Assembly: GCF_014696925.1 (NCBI RefSeq)
Contig: NZ_JACJQY010000033.1
Location: 1 to 61,849 of the forward strand
Direction: 5' to 3'
DNA from: Phormidium tenue FACHB-1050
GTDB taxonomy: Bacteria; Cyanobacteriota; Cyanobacteriia; Pseudanabaenales; Pseudanabaenaceae
Length of the DNA stretch: 61,849 bases
Part shown: positions 23,829-32,941 of the stretch, in pieces
Numbering within the stretch: the stretch's first letter is position 1
Layout of the letters: every line of letters starts with the position of its first letter
The notes under the pieces: generated by a model
Seen by the model: the letters and a program-made list of their open reading frames with translations, nothing else
Databases searched by the model: none
What the model was told of the DNA's origin: nothing
Position numbers and translations under genes: made by a program

Positions 23829-25286
23829 ATGAGTACTGTCACCCACGATATTGTCGCGAAGCTTTGGAATCTCTGTAACATCCTTAAGGATGACGGAGTC
23901 ACTTACTATCAGTATGTGATTGAGCTTACTTATCTACTGTTTTTAAAAATGGCGAAAGAAACTAATACAGAGGATAAGCTTCCTGATGGTTATCGGTGGG
24001 ATGATTTAAAGGCACAAGATGAGGATAATCGGCTTAAGTTTTATAAAAATATCCTGAGTCATATTGGTGTTTATGGCTCTCCACTGGCTAAAGAAATTTT
24101 TGGTGATGCTAACTCTTTGATTAGAAAAGCTACAACGCTTTTTATGTTAGTCGATGAAATAGATAAATTAGATTGGTACAGCACTAAGAAAGAAGAGTTA
24201 GGTGATGTATATGAGGGTTTGATAGAGAAAAATGCTAGTGAAACGAAATCTGGCGCGGGGCAGTACTTTACGCCTCGACCATTGATTGACAGTATGGTTC
24301 ATCTAATGCGTCCTAGTCTAGAAGATATTATTCAAGATCCAGCATCAGGAACAGGCGGATTTTTGATTGCAGCTAATCGATATATTCAAGAACATAGCGA
24401 TTCAAGTAAATGGACGGAGAGACAAAAGCGTAAGTATCGGTCTAATACGTTTTATGGGATGGAGATTAACCAAGATACCCATCGTTTAGCATTAATGAAT
24501 TTAATGTTGCATGGATTGGATTTTGATCCCCAGGGTGCAGGTATCCATTATGGTGATACGCTTTCACTAAATGGAGAAAGTTTACCAAAAGCTTCTTTAA
24601 TTTTGACAAATCCTCCATTTGGCAGCAAAAAAGGAGGGGGAATACCAGAGCGCTCAGATTTTCAATTTCCGACTAGTAACAAGCAGCTTTGTTTTTTACA
24701 GCATATTTATCTTGGGCTTAAGGCTGGTGGTCGTGCTGCTGTAGTTTTACCTGATAATGTATTGTTTGAAAATAATGTAGGAAAGTCAATTCGTACTGAA
24801 TTGATGGATAAATGTAATCTTCATACCGTTTTGCGGTTACCATCTGGAATTTTTTATGCTCAGGGTGTAAAGACAAATGTATTATTTTTTACTCGTGGTA
24901 AAAAGGATAAAGGGAATACTAAAGAGGTTTGGGTATATGATTTACGATCAAATGTACCTTCATTTGGAAAACGGACATCTTTGATGCGATCGCATTTTTC
25001 TGAGTTTGAGCAAGCTTTTGGTGATGATGCTTTAGGCGATTCAATAAGTCTTGCTAAACGTGTTGATACTGGTGAAGACGGTCGTTTTAGAAGGTTTTCG
25101 CGTGATTGGATTACTGAACGTGGTGATAATTTGGATATTTCTTGGCTAAAAGATGAAAATGCAGATAATAATGGTGATTTACCTGAACCTGCAATTTTAG
25201 CTCAGGAGGCAATAAGCGAATTGGAGGCAGCATTGGGTGAATTGCGAGAAATTTTGAAAGAGTTAGGCACGGAAGTGTTTGTATGA
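23829..25286 (+). CDS. hsdM: Type I DNA methyltransferase subunit HsdM
   Basis: 485 aa, typical HsdM length. The N-terminal HsdM_N helical region (LWNLCNILKDDGVTYYQYV) is followed by SAM-binding motif I DPASGTGG (from D170) and catalytic motif IV NPPF (N261-F264), which indicates N6-adenine methylation. Known: two HsdM and one HsdS form the methylase, and HsdR adds restriction. Its stop overlaps a 58-aa PIN remnant (ATGA), which in turn overlaps hsdS. No hsdR gene is found in the window. Confidence 0.95.
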   Translation: MSTVTHDIVAKLWNLCNILKDDGVTYYQYVIELTYLLFLKMAKETNTEDKLPDGYRWDDLKAQDEDNRLKFYKNILSHIGVYGSPLAKEIFGDANSLIRKATTLFMLVDEIDKLDWYSTKKEELGDVYEGLIEKNASETKSGAGQYFTPRPLIDSMVHLMRPSLEDIIQDPASGTGGFLIAANRYIQEHSDSSKWTERQKRKYRSNTFYGMEINQDTHRLALMNLMLHGLDFDPQGAGIHYGDTLSLNGESLPKASLILTNPPFGSKKGGGIPERSDFQFPTSNKQLCFLQHIYLGLKAGGRAAVVLPDNVLFENNVGKSIRTELMDKCNLHTVLRLPSGIFYAQGVKTNVLFFTRGKKDKGNTKEVWVYDLRSNVPSFGKRTSLMRSHFSEFEQAFGDDALGDSISLAKRVDTGEDGRFRRFSRDWITERGDNLDISWLKDENADNNGDLPEPAILAQEAISELEAALGELREILKELGTEVFV

Positions 25287-25459
25287 TTGTGGAGTTTAGA
25301 ACTATGGAAAGCGCCAAAAAACCTCACCCTATTGGTCAAGATGATTTGCAAGTTACTGCGATCACTTTAGCAAACAATCTAACTCTAGTTACTCATAGCA
25401 CACGAGAGGTTGAGAATGTGCAGGGATTGCAACTTGAAGATTGGGAGGTTGCGGTGTGA
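25283..25459 (+). pseudogene. Orphan C-terminal half of a VapC-type PIN toxin, coupled between hsdM and hsdS
   Basis: 58 aa from ATG 25283 (overlapping the hsdM stop) to TGA 25457-25459 (overlapping the GTG of hsdS). Residues 17-56 (IGQDDLQVTAITLANNLTLV, then THSTREVENV and GLQLEDWEV) match the C-terminal end of VapC toxins. The N-terminal half with the first catalytic Asp is missing. Inferred: left by deletion of a vapBC pair from an hsdM-vapBC-hsdS operon, or kept to couple hsdS translation. Confidence 0.6.
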
Positions 25460-28400
25460 TTAATATACCTTTGGGATGGTCAACAGCCACGATCTCAGAT
25501 ATTACTGAATATATATCTCGGGGTAAGCAGCCAAAGTATACTAATTATAGTACTCTTCCAGTTATCAACCAAAGAGCAATTCGGTGGACAGGAATTCAAA
25601 ATGAATATCTAAAATATGTTGATCCTCTTCAATTTGATTTATGGGAACCAGAAAAATTTATTCAAGTTGGAGATATACTTTGGAATAGTACAGGTACTGG
25701 AACACTTGGAAGAGCATATTTGGTAACAGAGCGAGATTTAGAACCACCAAAAGTTGTAGATAGTCATGTCACAATACTTAGACCTAATAAGACTGCTATC
25801 GATCCACGATACCTATTCTTTTGGATTCAAAGCTCTGAAGTACAGGACAATATTGTAAGCTTTGCTACAGGGGCAACGAATCAAATTGAGCTTAGTAGAG
25901 CAGTGATCGCTTCTATAAGTATTCCAATTGCCCCTCTAAGTGAACAAAAAAGGATTGTTGATAAACTTGATTCGTTACTTGCACGAGTTGATGCTTGTCG
26001 TGATCGGCTTAATAGAGTATCAGTCATCATTAAAAATTTTCGCCAAGCAGTTCTTACTGCTGCAACATCTGGAAAACTGACTGAAGTTTGGAGAAATGAT
26101 AATAAAAATACGGACTTAGATGATGATATAGACGAAGAATTAACTAAATTTAGCTTTGTAGATGAACATTGCTTTGGTGATTTTAGATTTCCGTCAAGCT
26201 GGAATATTTCTCCATTAGGAGGAATTTCAGAAATTGTTGGTGGAATTACGAAAGACTCAAAAAAGCAAGATCCAGCATATGAGGAGTTGCCATATTTGAG
26301 AGTTGCTAATGTGCAGCGAGGCTTCCTAGATTTGAAAGAGATAAAAACTATACGAGTACCCCAACAACGAGTTGAAAGATTTTTACTTAAGCGAGGTGAT
26401 ATTCTCTTTAACGAAGGTGGCGATATTGACAAACTGGGTAGAGGCTGGGTTTGGAACGAAGAAATTGAACGATGTACATTCCAGAATCATGTGTTTCGAG
26501 TTCGTCTTCATGATGAATCATTTGAACCTAAGTTTTTTTCTTGGTATGGTAATTTACGTGGAGCAGATTATTTTCTCTCGGTTGGGAAGCAAACAACTAA
26601 TCTTGCATCTATCAATAAATCCCTCTTATCTGCGTTACCAGTAGTAATTCCACCTGTGGCAGAACAACAAGAAATAGTTCGTCGTGTTGACGAATTATTT
26701 GCATATGCAGATCTCATTGAATCTCGCTACCAAGAAGCTTTGCTAAAAGTAGAACAGTTAGTGCCTGTGATACTGAATAAAGCTTTTCGTGGTGAGTTAG
26801 TACCTCAAGATCCAGATGAAGAATCTGTTTCTGATCTTCTAGCAAGGATTCGTCATGAGAAAGTTCGTATCGATTTCGAGAAAAAAAATATACCCATTGT
26901 TCGACGCTCCACAAAAGCCAATAGAAAAGTTCTTATGAAACATTTATCAGATTATTCATCGGCTCTCAACTCTGCATTTAGCAACTTAGAAAATCAAGTA
27001 GATGCTCGTCAACTTTTTGATCAAGCTGGATTTAACTCCGAAGAGGTTGTACAGTTTTACGAAGGGATTCGTTCAATCCCAAAATTACTTATAGCTTTCA
27101 GGAAAACTAGACAAGAAAACTCTCCACAAGAACGAGTAGCAAAGGCTAAGAGCATAGATAAGGACATATCAAAGCAAGGACGTTTTCGATTACTAGAGCT
27201 TTGGTTAGAAGACTTTAAAAATCTGACTGACTATACAGTACGATTTGATCCTTCTCATGGCATAGATGTTGTACTCGGCTGGAATGGAACAGGTAAATCG
27301 AACCTTTTTGAAGCATTAGTTATCATTTTTCGAGATTTACATAAATGGTGGGAAAAGAATCAGTGGACAGATAAGCCAATGAAAGGCTATCGGCTGCGTT
27401 ATTTAATCAACGAGAAAATCATTGAGATTCTTTGGCAACCCCAAGAGATGAAACGTCCAAAGTTAAGGGTAGTGACATTTAAAGACGGCATAGAGGAATT
27501 AGATAAATTTCAAAATCTTACTCGTGATAAGCTTCCACTGCCTCGATTTATCTTTGGTTATTATTCAGGTCCAACGAATAGATTAGCTGAACATTTTTTG
27601 CCTATGAAGCAAGATCACTACAATCGCTTACGAGATGCAACATCCGATGATCCAACAACTCTTGCTAATCTTTTAGAAAAGCGCCGTTTCTTCTGCGCCG
27701 AAAACCATCATGCAAAATATGTGCTGCTTGCCTTTTTTCATAAAGAAGATCCAGCTATTAATCAATTTCTTGAAGACCGACTACGAATTGTTGGGTTTGA
27801 GTCGGCATTATTTGTTATTCGTAAACCTCGATGGGCAAAAAAAGGGCAATCTGCTGAAGATTTTTGGGGTGCGCGGGGTGTCATGCGCCGTGTTATGGAG
27901 CGATTAAGGCAATTTGCTATTGCGCCAATGGTAGTTGAACAGACTGTAAGCGAGGGGTATAACTCAAGGCGTGAAGATCATTACTACTTTTTTCTACCTG
28001 ACTTACAGAGCCTACACGCTTTTGCTGCCGAATATCAAGATGCTCGAACATTCTTTATTGCTCTTGAAAGTACAGACTTCTCAGAGTTGATATATGACGT
28101 AAAAATTCAGGTTCGGGTACAATCAACTAAAACAGAGCAAGTAGCAATTACATTTCATGAGTTAAGTGAAGGTGAGCAGCAACTACTTATGGTATTAGGC
28201 TTAATGCGCTTTACAAAATCCCATCAATCATTAGTACTACTTGATGAACCAGATACACATCTCAATCCTCATTGGAGTGTAGACTATCTGAAATTACTAA
28301 CTCGTGTAATGAGTGAGAGTAATAGTGATTCAGAAGAGCAACAAACAAGCCAAATTCTTATGTCCACTCATGATCCTTTAGTTATTGCAAGTCTCCTTAA

Positions 28401-28836
28401 AGAGCAAATTCATTTACTTAAACGAGATTGGCAAACTGGTATTTGTAAATGGGAGCAGCCCACAGTAAACCCACGCGGACTTGGATTCACTGGCATTCTT
28501 ACAAGTGAAATGTTTGGTATGCGAAGTGATCTAGATGAGGAAACACTTGCAGACTTAGATACTAAAGTTCGCATTGTTGCTAAGGAAGATAATTTAACTC
28601 CAGAAGATGTACTAGAACTTGAGGAAATCAATAAACGGCTAGAAGATGCTGGATTTCAAAAAGCATTCAGCGACCCTTATTATGCCGCTTTTATAAAGGC
28701 TTGGGGACAAAGACATAGAGACTTTATGGCGGGAGTTCAATTTGTCAATCCCGAACAACAACAAGAAATTGATCGGATTGCTCGTCAAGTTCTAGAAGAG
28801 GTTTTAGCAGAATTACAATCAGAGGGTGTTAACTAA
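25456..28836 (+). CDS. HsdS specificity subunit fused to an SMC/ABC-type AAA ATPase (PtuA-like)
   Basis: 1126 aa from the GTG at 25456, chosen because it overlaps the preceding stop. Residues 1-~440 are HsdS: a target-recognition domain from GWSTATISDITEYI, the coiled conserved region LDSLLARVDACRDRL, a second TRD (WNISPLGGISEIVGG), and a second conserved region VDELFAYADLIESRYQ. After a linker comes an ABC-type ATPase: Walker A GWNGTGKS (608-615), signature LSEGEQQ (903-909), Walker B LLDEP (D930-E931) and switch His972 in STHDPL. This ATPase resembles PtuA of Septu. The HNH gene follows with a TAATG overlap. Inferred: sequence recognition and effector control are joined in one protein. Confidence 0.85.
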   Translation: MINIPLGWSTATISDITEYISRGKQPKYTNYSTLPVINQRAIRWTGIQNEYLKYVDPLQFDLWEPEKFIQVGDILWNSTGTGTLGRAYLVTERDLEPPKVVDSHVTILRPNKTAIDPRYLFFWIQSSEVQDNIVSFATGATNQIELSRAVIASISIPIAPLSEQKRIVDKLDSLLARVDACRDRLNRVSVIIKNFRQAVLTAATSGKLTEVWRNDNKNTDLDDDIDEELTKFSFVDEHCFGDFRFPSSWNISPLGGISEIVGGITKDSKKQDPAYEELPYLRVANVQRGFLDLKEIKTIRVPQQRVERFLLKRGDILFNEGGDIDKLGRGWVWNEEIERCTFQNHVFRVRLHDESFEPKFFSWYGNLRGADYFLSVGKQTTNLASINKSLLSALPVVIPPVAEQQEIVRRVDELFAYADLIESRYQEALLKVEQLVPVILNKAFRGELVPQDPDEESVSDLLARIRHEKVRIDFEKKNIPIVRRSTKANRKVLMKHLSDYSSALNSAFSNLENQVDARQLFDQAGFNSEEVVQFYEGIRSIPKLLIAFRKTRQENSPQERVAKAKSIDKDISKQGRFRLLELWLEDFKNLTDYTVRFDPSHGIDVVLGWNGTGKSNLFEALVIIFRDLHKWWEKNQWTDKPMKGYRLRYLINEKIIEILWQPQEMKRPKLRVVTFKDGIEELDKFQNLTRDKLPLPRFIFGYYSGPTNRLAEHFLPMKQDHYNRLRDATSDDPTTLANLLEKRRFFCAENHHAKYVLLAFFHKEDPAINQFLEDRLRIVGFESALFVIRKPRWAKKGQSAEDFWGARGVMRRVMERLRQFAIAPMVVEQTVSEGYNSRREDHYYFFLPDLQSLHAFAAEYQDARTFFIALESTDFSELIYDVKIQVRVQSTKTEQVAITFHELSEGEQQLLMVLGLMRFTKSHQSLVLLDEPDTHLNPHWSVDYLKLLTRVMSESNSDSEEQQTSQILMSTHDPLVIASLLKEQIHLLKRDWQTGICKWEQPTVNPRGLGFTGILTSEMFGMRSDLDEETLADLDTKVRIVAKEDNLTPEDVLELEEINKRLEDAGFQKAFSDPYYAAFIKAWGQRHRDFMAGVQFVNPEQQQEIDRIARQVLEEVLAELQSEGVN

Positions 28837-29747
28837 TGCGTTGGGTTGATATAGATCAATTAGAGATTCCAGATGGATGGCAAGCACGAGCTGATAATGC
28901 TCTTAATGATTTGAGAAAAGAAATACATAAAGCTGAGCAAGATGCCAAGTCTAATGGAGGAGATGTTTTTGCTGCTAGAAAAAAAGTGATTTCAGAAGAA
29001 TTAGACAAAAGTTCACGCACACAAATTTGGCGCGATTTAGCCCCAAATCTAGCTGAACTTCATAATGGTAAATGTTGGTATTCAGAAAGCTTAAATTCAG
29101 GATCTGATAAGAATGTTGATCATTTTCGTCCAAAGAAGCGTGTAGCTGAAGATTCCAGTCATGAGGGATATTGGTGGCTTGCTTTCGATTGGCATAACTA
29201 CCGTTACTCTTGTCAGTGGTGCAATCAGCGTCGAATAAGTCGAATAGATACTACAGATGGGGGGAAGTGGGATTATTTCCCTGTTTTTGGGCATTTTAGA
29301 GCTATGCAAGAGTCGGATAAACTTGAGATGGAAGAAGTATGTTTACTTGATCCCGTTGATCCTGATGATTGGAAACTTCTTACATTTCGATCTGATGGTA
29401 TGCCTACTCCTTCAAGTTCTATAGGCACAAAAGAATACGAAAGAGCTGCGCTTTCAATTAAAATATTTCACCTTGACTATAAAGAATTTGTCGATGCTCG
29501 TAGGGCTTTGGCGGGGAAAGTTCAAAGATTAGTTCAAAATATGGAGATGCTTTTCCCTAAAATCACAGATCTAAGCATGAGATGTCTTTATAAAAATCAA
29601 CAGAAAGAACTTCTTAGATTGATTAGTCATAGTTCTGAGTATTCAGCCGCAGCATTAGCTTATGCAAAAGCTGAAGTCTATAAAATTGAACGAGGACATC
29701 AAGTAAAACGCTTATGGCTTGAACAAATTTTGAACTCAAATTCGTAA
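28836..29747 (+). CDS. HNH nuclease, PtuB-like
   Basis: 303 aa. HNH/His-Me finger pattern: KCWYSE (C80, with Ser83 where a second Cys is usual), VDHFRPK (D95-H96), GYWWLAFDWHNYRYSC (H120, N121, C126) and CNQRR (C129-N130). The HFRPK and WLAFDW features match HNH proteins that partner ABC-type ATPases, such as PtuB in Septu and Retron-Eco7. It starts on the last base of the hsdS-ATPase stop, so it is coupled to it. Inferred: the effector nuclease that replaces HsdR in this operon. One zinc ligand of the usual four is Ser instead of Cys. Confidence 0.8.
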   Translation: MRWVDIDQLEIPDGWQARADNALNDLRKEIHKAEQDAKSNGGDVFAARKKVISEELDKSSRTQIWRDLAPNLAELHNGKCWYSESLNSGSDKNVDHFRPKKRVAEDSSHEGYWWLAFDWHNYRYSCQWCNQRRISRIDTTDGGKWDYFPVFGHFRAMQESDKLEMEEVCLLDPVDPDDWKLLTFRSDGMPTPSSSIGTKEYERAALSIKIFHLDYKEFVDARRALAGKVQRLVQNMEMLFPKITDLSMRCLYKNQQKELLRLISHSSEYSAAALAYAKAEVYKIERGHQVKRLWLEQILNSNS

Positions 29748-29853
29748 GCGCTAGTATAAGTTATGTAATTATCAATTTGTTGAAAGTAAAATGAGATAGA
29801 AAGATCAAAAAAACATTAAGTTTAAAATTCTATTCCATAATGAGGAGAAGTGA

Positions 29854-30987
29854 ATGAGTAAGCAGAAAATAGATAAAAAGAAGCCCTCAAGAGTAATGCC
29901 CGATGTATCAGAGTATATCAGGCTGTACAAAGAAGAAAACTACCCGATTCGAGACATAGCAAAACACTATCAGGTATCGGTTTCGACGGTATATAACGCA
30001 ATGATCGCATCAGGGTTTAGTGAATTTAGACCCAAACATGCGCGAATGAGCCACACGAGGATGTCAAAAGAAGAACAGGCGATCGCCTTATACCAAACAG
30101 GATTGACAAGGACAGCCGTAGTCCACAAGCTCAATATCTCAGCTAAGACCCTCAACCAAGTCCTAGAAAAGCATGGAATCCCCATTCGTCGAGGGATCGA
30201 TTTAGTCACCTCCGCCAATCGCGCCGCCCAGTATCACAAAGCCTATAACGATCACCACTTAACCCTAAGAGAAACCGCAGAACTATTTGGAGTCTCCCAC
30301 CCAATTATCCTGCGAGAACTCAAGCGCAATGGCTACCCAATTAGGCAGAGCGTAGACTCCAAAAATCGTCCCACCTTTAAGCTAAAACACAAACTGGGAG
30401 GCATAGTAGGCTTACCCACACCGAAACTAACACCCAAACAAAAAGAGCGTCGTCAGATCTTGATGCGGATCAGGCAGAGACGCGAAGATAACCAAAAACT
30501 CAAGCGCCTTAAGAACTACAACCGTGCCAAAGAATATTGGCAACTGATAAATGAAGGCGGGTTAGACTTTGAGGAAGTGGGTAAACTATTTGACCTGTCA
30601 GGTAAAACCATAGAACGGGTAATTGTCCGAGCAGGAATCGACATTTCCGAAATAGCCCGCAGAGAAAAAGCCGCCGCCTTCAAAGAAGAACAAGCGATCG
30701 CCCAGAAATATTGGGAGCTATATAGCAAGCCAATGAGCCTAGACGAAGTGGGAGCAGTCTTTGGTCTTAGCGATTCCACGATCCGAGCCATGTTACTAAG
30801 ACATGGGTATGAAATCAGGAAGCGAGGAAGAATTGAGAACAGCGATCGCAATCAGTCGAAGCCGAGGCAGCCAAAACCCAGAAAAATCAAGCAACCAGAA
30901 GCTATCCCAGCCAAAACAATAGAGGCGACGGGACAAGCATTAAATTTGCTAATTTCAAATATAAAGGTCAAGGAATCTGCATTGTAA
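29854..30987 (+). CDS. Protein with five helix-turn-helix units
   Basis: 377 aa, very basic. Five similar HTH repeats of about 40 residues: YPIRDIAKHYQVSVSTVYN, LTRTAVVHKLNISAKTLNQ, LTLRETAELFGVSHPIILR, LDFEEVGKLFDLSGKTIER and MSLDEVGAVFGLSDSTIRA, each followed by a helix and G-(Y/I)-x-I-R-x. A linker rich in Lys/Arg (about 185-220) separates units 3 and 4, and a basic tail ends the protein. The ribosome site GAGGAG precedes ATG 29854. Known: single units of this kind occur in resolvases and transposases. No catalytic domain is seen here, so DNA binding (structural, regulatory or host-factor) is the likely role. Confidence 0.65.
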   Translation: MSKQKIDKKKPSRVMPDVSEYIRLYKEENYPIRDIAKHYQVSVSTVYNAMIASGFSEFRPKHARMSHTRMSKEEQAIALYQTGLTRTAVVHKLNISAKTLNQVLEKHGIPIRRGIDLVTSANRAAQYHKAYNDHHLTLRETAELFGVSHPIILRELKRNGYPIRQSVDSKNRPTFKLKHKLGGIVGLPTPKLTPKQKERRQILMRIRQRREDNQKLKRLKNYNRAKEYWQLINEGGLDFEEVGKLFDLSGKTIERVIVRAGIDISEIARREKAAAFKEEQAIAQKYWELYSKPMSLDEVGAVFGLSDSTIRAMLLRHGYEIRKRGRIENSDRNQSKPRQPKPRKIKQPEAIPAKTIEATGQALNLLISNIKVKESAL

Positions 30988-31214
30988 CTAAGCCAGATAG
31001 TAAATGTTACTGATTTTTAAAAACAAAATAATCAAGTCATTGGCTATAGTGTTTTTTTGATCAAGGATTTGTTTTAATCAAGCGTCAAATTTTGTAGAGC
31101 GATCGCCAGAGCATCTTGCAGTTTAAGGGATAAGAATTTAATTTGCTAATTGAAAACATCCAAATCAACTTTCTGAGATGGATTTAGAGAAAGAATACAT
31201 GAATGCTTACACAT

Positions 31215-32831
31215 CTAAAAGCATCGTTTTTCTAAAGCTTGAAATTGAGACGATCGCACAATCAAGATAACCAGTAGAGCAGGGAATAAAGCCATCCGAG
31301 CGAGTAGACTTATGGCAACGATCGCATATTCCATAGAGACAGTTCCCATTCTTGCCTGTTGAATGAGAACGATCGCTAAAACTAAACTGAGTCCGCCTAG
31401 CAATTGCAGAGATTTCTTACTGGGACGATCTACTTTTGCTAGTTTTAGTGGTTGGCGTAGCCATCTGACCAACCATGCAGCCGATCTAGTCCCAACGCTT
31501 AAAATTACACTGGGATAAATCAGTTCGGGCAAAAAGAGAAGGGAAAGCTGCCAACTAGGAACAAGTCCATTGCTATAGACAGGAAATATAGCCGCATTCA
31601 ATTCTTGAACCCTCGAATAAATCATCGCCACAGGAAGTTGGACAAGGAACTGAGGTAATCCTAATAAATATGCAGGATGGGTCAAAAACTCTTGCCAACG
31701 CATGACAAGGGAGACGATCGCGTAGGCTATCAGGATAGTACCAACATAAAGTCCGCACAGTTGCAAAAATGATGTCAGTTTCTTTGGTTGATTGATGGCA
31801 TAGGTACTGATAGGCAAAACTGCTGCCACTAGAAAGACTAAACTGGTTGCCATTCTGCTAGGTATCGCTCCCATCATACCCAAACAGAGAAAAATCGCAG
31901 CGATCGCCACCATTGCCACCGTTAATAAGCGCAATTTTGTCCTTAAGAAATTAAGCTCACGTAGACCATAACCAATACTTAAAACTGAACCGATGAAGAT
32001 TAGAAACCATCCCCACATGACAAATGGCATCGTTAAAAGTACCAACCTCTCAGTTAAACCAAAAGCTTTCACAGCCCAAACTACAGCTTCTTGAATTAAG
32101 GTGGGGTCAAAAGGCTCAATCAAATGGTTAGAGGTACTGGAAATGACCAGTTTTCTGGCGGAACCATTTTGAAAATCTCCTTTGAGTTGAAATTCCTGAG
32201 TTGCTTCACCAGTTCCCTGTAGTAAAGTTTCGCGCATGGCTGCGGGACTATGCAGCTCTTCGTACAATCCAATACCCATTAAGAGGTTAGCAGGGCTTGT
32301 GCGGCTAATCTCCGCACTCATACCGAGGGCGATGGTAACGCGAATTTGATCTGAACTTGCTGTTTCTGAACCAAAGGCGATCGCTGTGGCGGCTCCCATG
32401 GAATGACCGCCCATGCCAAAATGTAATCGGTCAAAGCGTTCGGGATGTTGTTTTACATAATCAAATACCACACCTGCATCCTTGAGATTTTCTTCTGAGC
32501 TAAATGGTCTGGCATAGGATTCTCCAAATCCGCCAGCATCAAAGGCTATAGCGGCAATACCTTGTCGGGCTAGTTCTACTGCAAGTGGTTCCATCATTTC
32601 TTTAGAAGAGCTTACGCCATGCCAGAGAATGATCGTGGGATAGGGAGTTTTTGTTTGATTGGGAATATATAGCCTGCCGACAAGGGGACGATCTCGATCT
32701 CGTTTTAGGTTAATTGTTTCGGTGGCGATATTATGAGGATAAAAGCTCTGATGGAGCAATAACCCAGCAATCAAGGCGATCGCTCCCAGCCAAATACCCA
32801 GTTTGCTAAAAATAAACTTCGCTCTTTGCAT
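31215..32831 (-). CDS. Membrane-bound alpha/beta hydrolase
   Basis: 538 aa. An N-terminal membrane helix (LGIWLGAIALIAGLLLH), then an alpha/beta-hydrolase domain with ILWHGVSSSKEMME, IAAIAFDAGGFGES and nucleophile GGHSMGAA (Ser144). From about residue 250 it has some eight hydrophobic helices. The combination is unusual but found in cyanobacterial and Gram-positive hydrolases. Substrate unknown. It stands alone between genes of other functions, with no operon partner within 100 bp. Confidence 0.75.
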   Translation of the reverse strand: MQRAKFIFSKLGIWLGAIALIAGLLLHQSFYPHNIATETINLKRDRDRPLVGRLYIPNQTKTPYPTIILWHGVSSSKEMMEPLAVELARQGIAAIAFDAGGFGESYARPFSSEENLKDAGVVFDYVKQHPERFDRLHFGMGGHSMGAATAIAFGSETASSDQIRVTIALGMSAEISRTSPANLLMGIGLYEELHSPAAMRETLLQGTGEATQEFQLKGDFQNGSARKLVISSTSNHLIEPFDPTLIQEAVVWAVKAFGLTERLVLLTMPFVMWGWFLIFIGSVLSIGYGLRELNFLRTKLRLLTVAMVAIAAIFLCLGMMGAIPSRMATSLVFLVAAVLPISTYAINQPKKLTSFLQLCGLYVGTILIAYAIVSLVMRWQEFLTHPAYLLGLPQFLVQLPVAMIYSRVQELNAAIFPVYSNGLVPSWQLSLLFLPELIYPSVILSVGTRSAAWLVRWLRQPLKLAKVDRPSKKSLQLLGGLSLVLAIVLIQQARMGTVSMEYAIVAISLLARMALFPALLVILIVRSSQFQALEKRCF

Positions 32832-32941
32832 ATTCTCTACAATTCCCCTCTAAGGGAAATAGCCCATACTGAGCCACACTATACCTGTTAGCAATAATCT
32901 ATCTAACTCTTTACATGAAACTTCATCACTAGCAATCAGGA

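Noticed and set aside
25441-25455. Upstream TTG start for the HsdS-ATPase fusion
   Set aside because: It would overlap the PIN remnant by 19 bp. The GTG at 25456 overlaps the preceding stop as GTGA and begins with a normal HsdS N-terminus.
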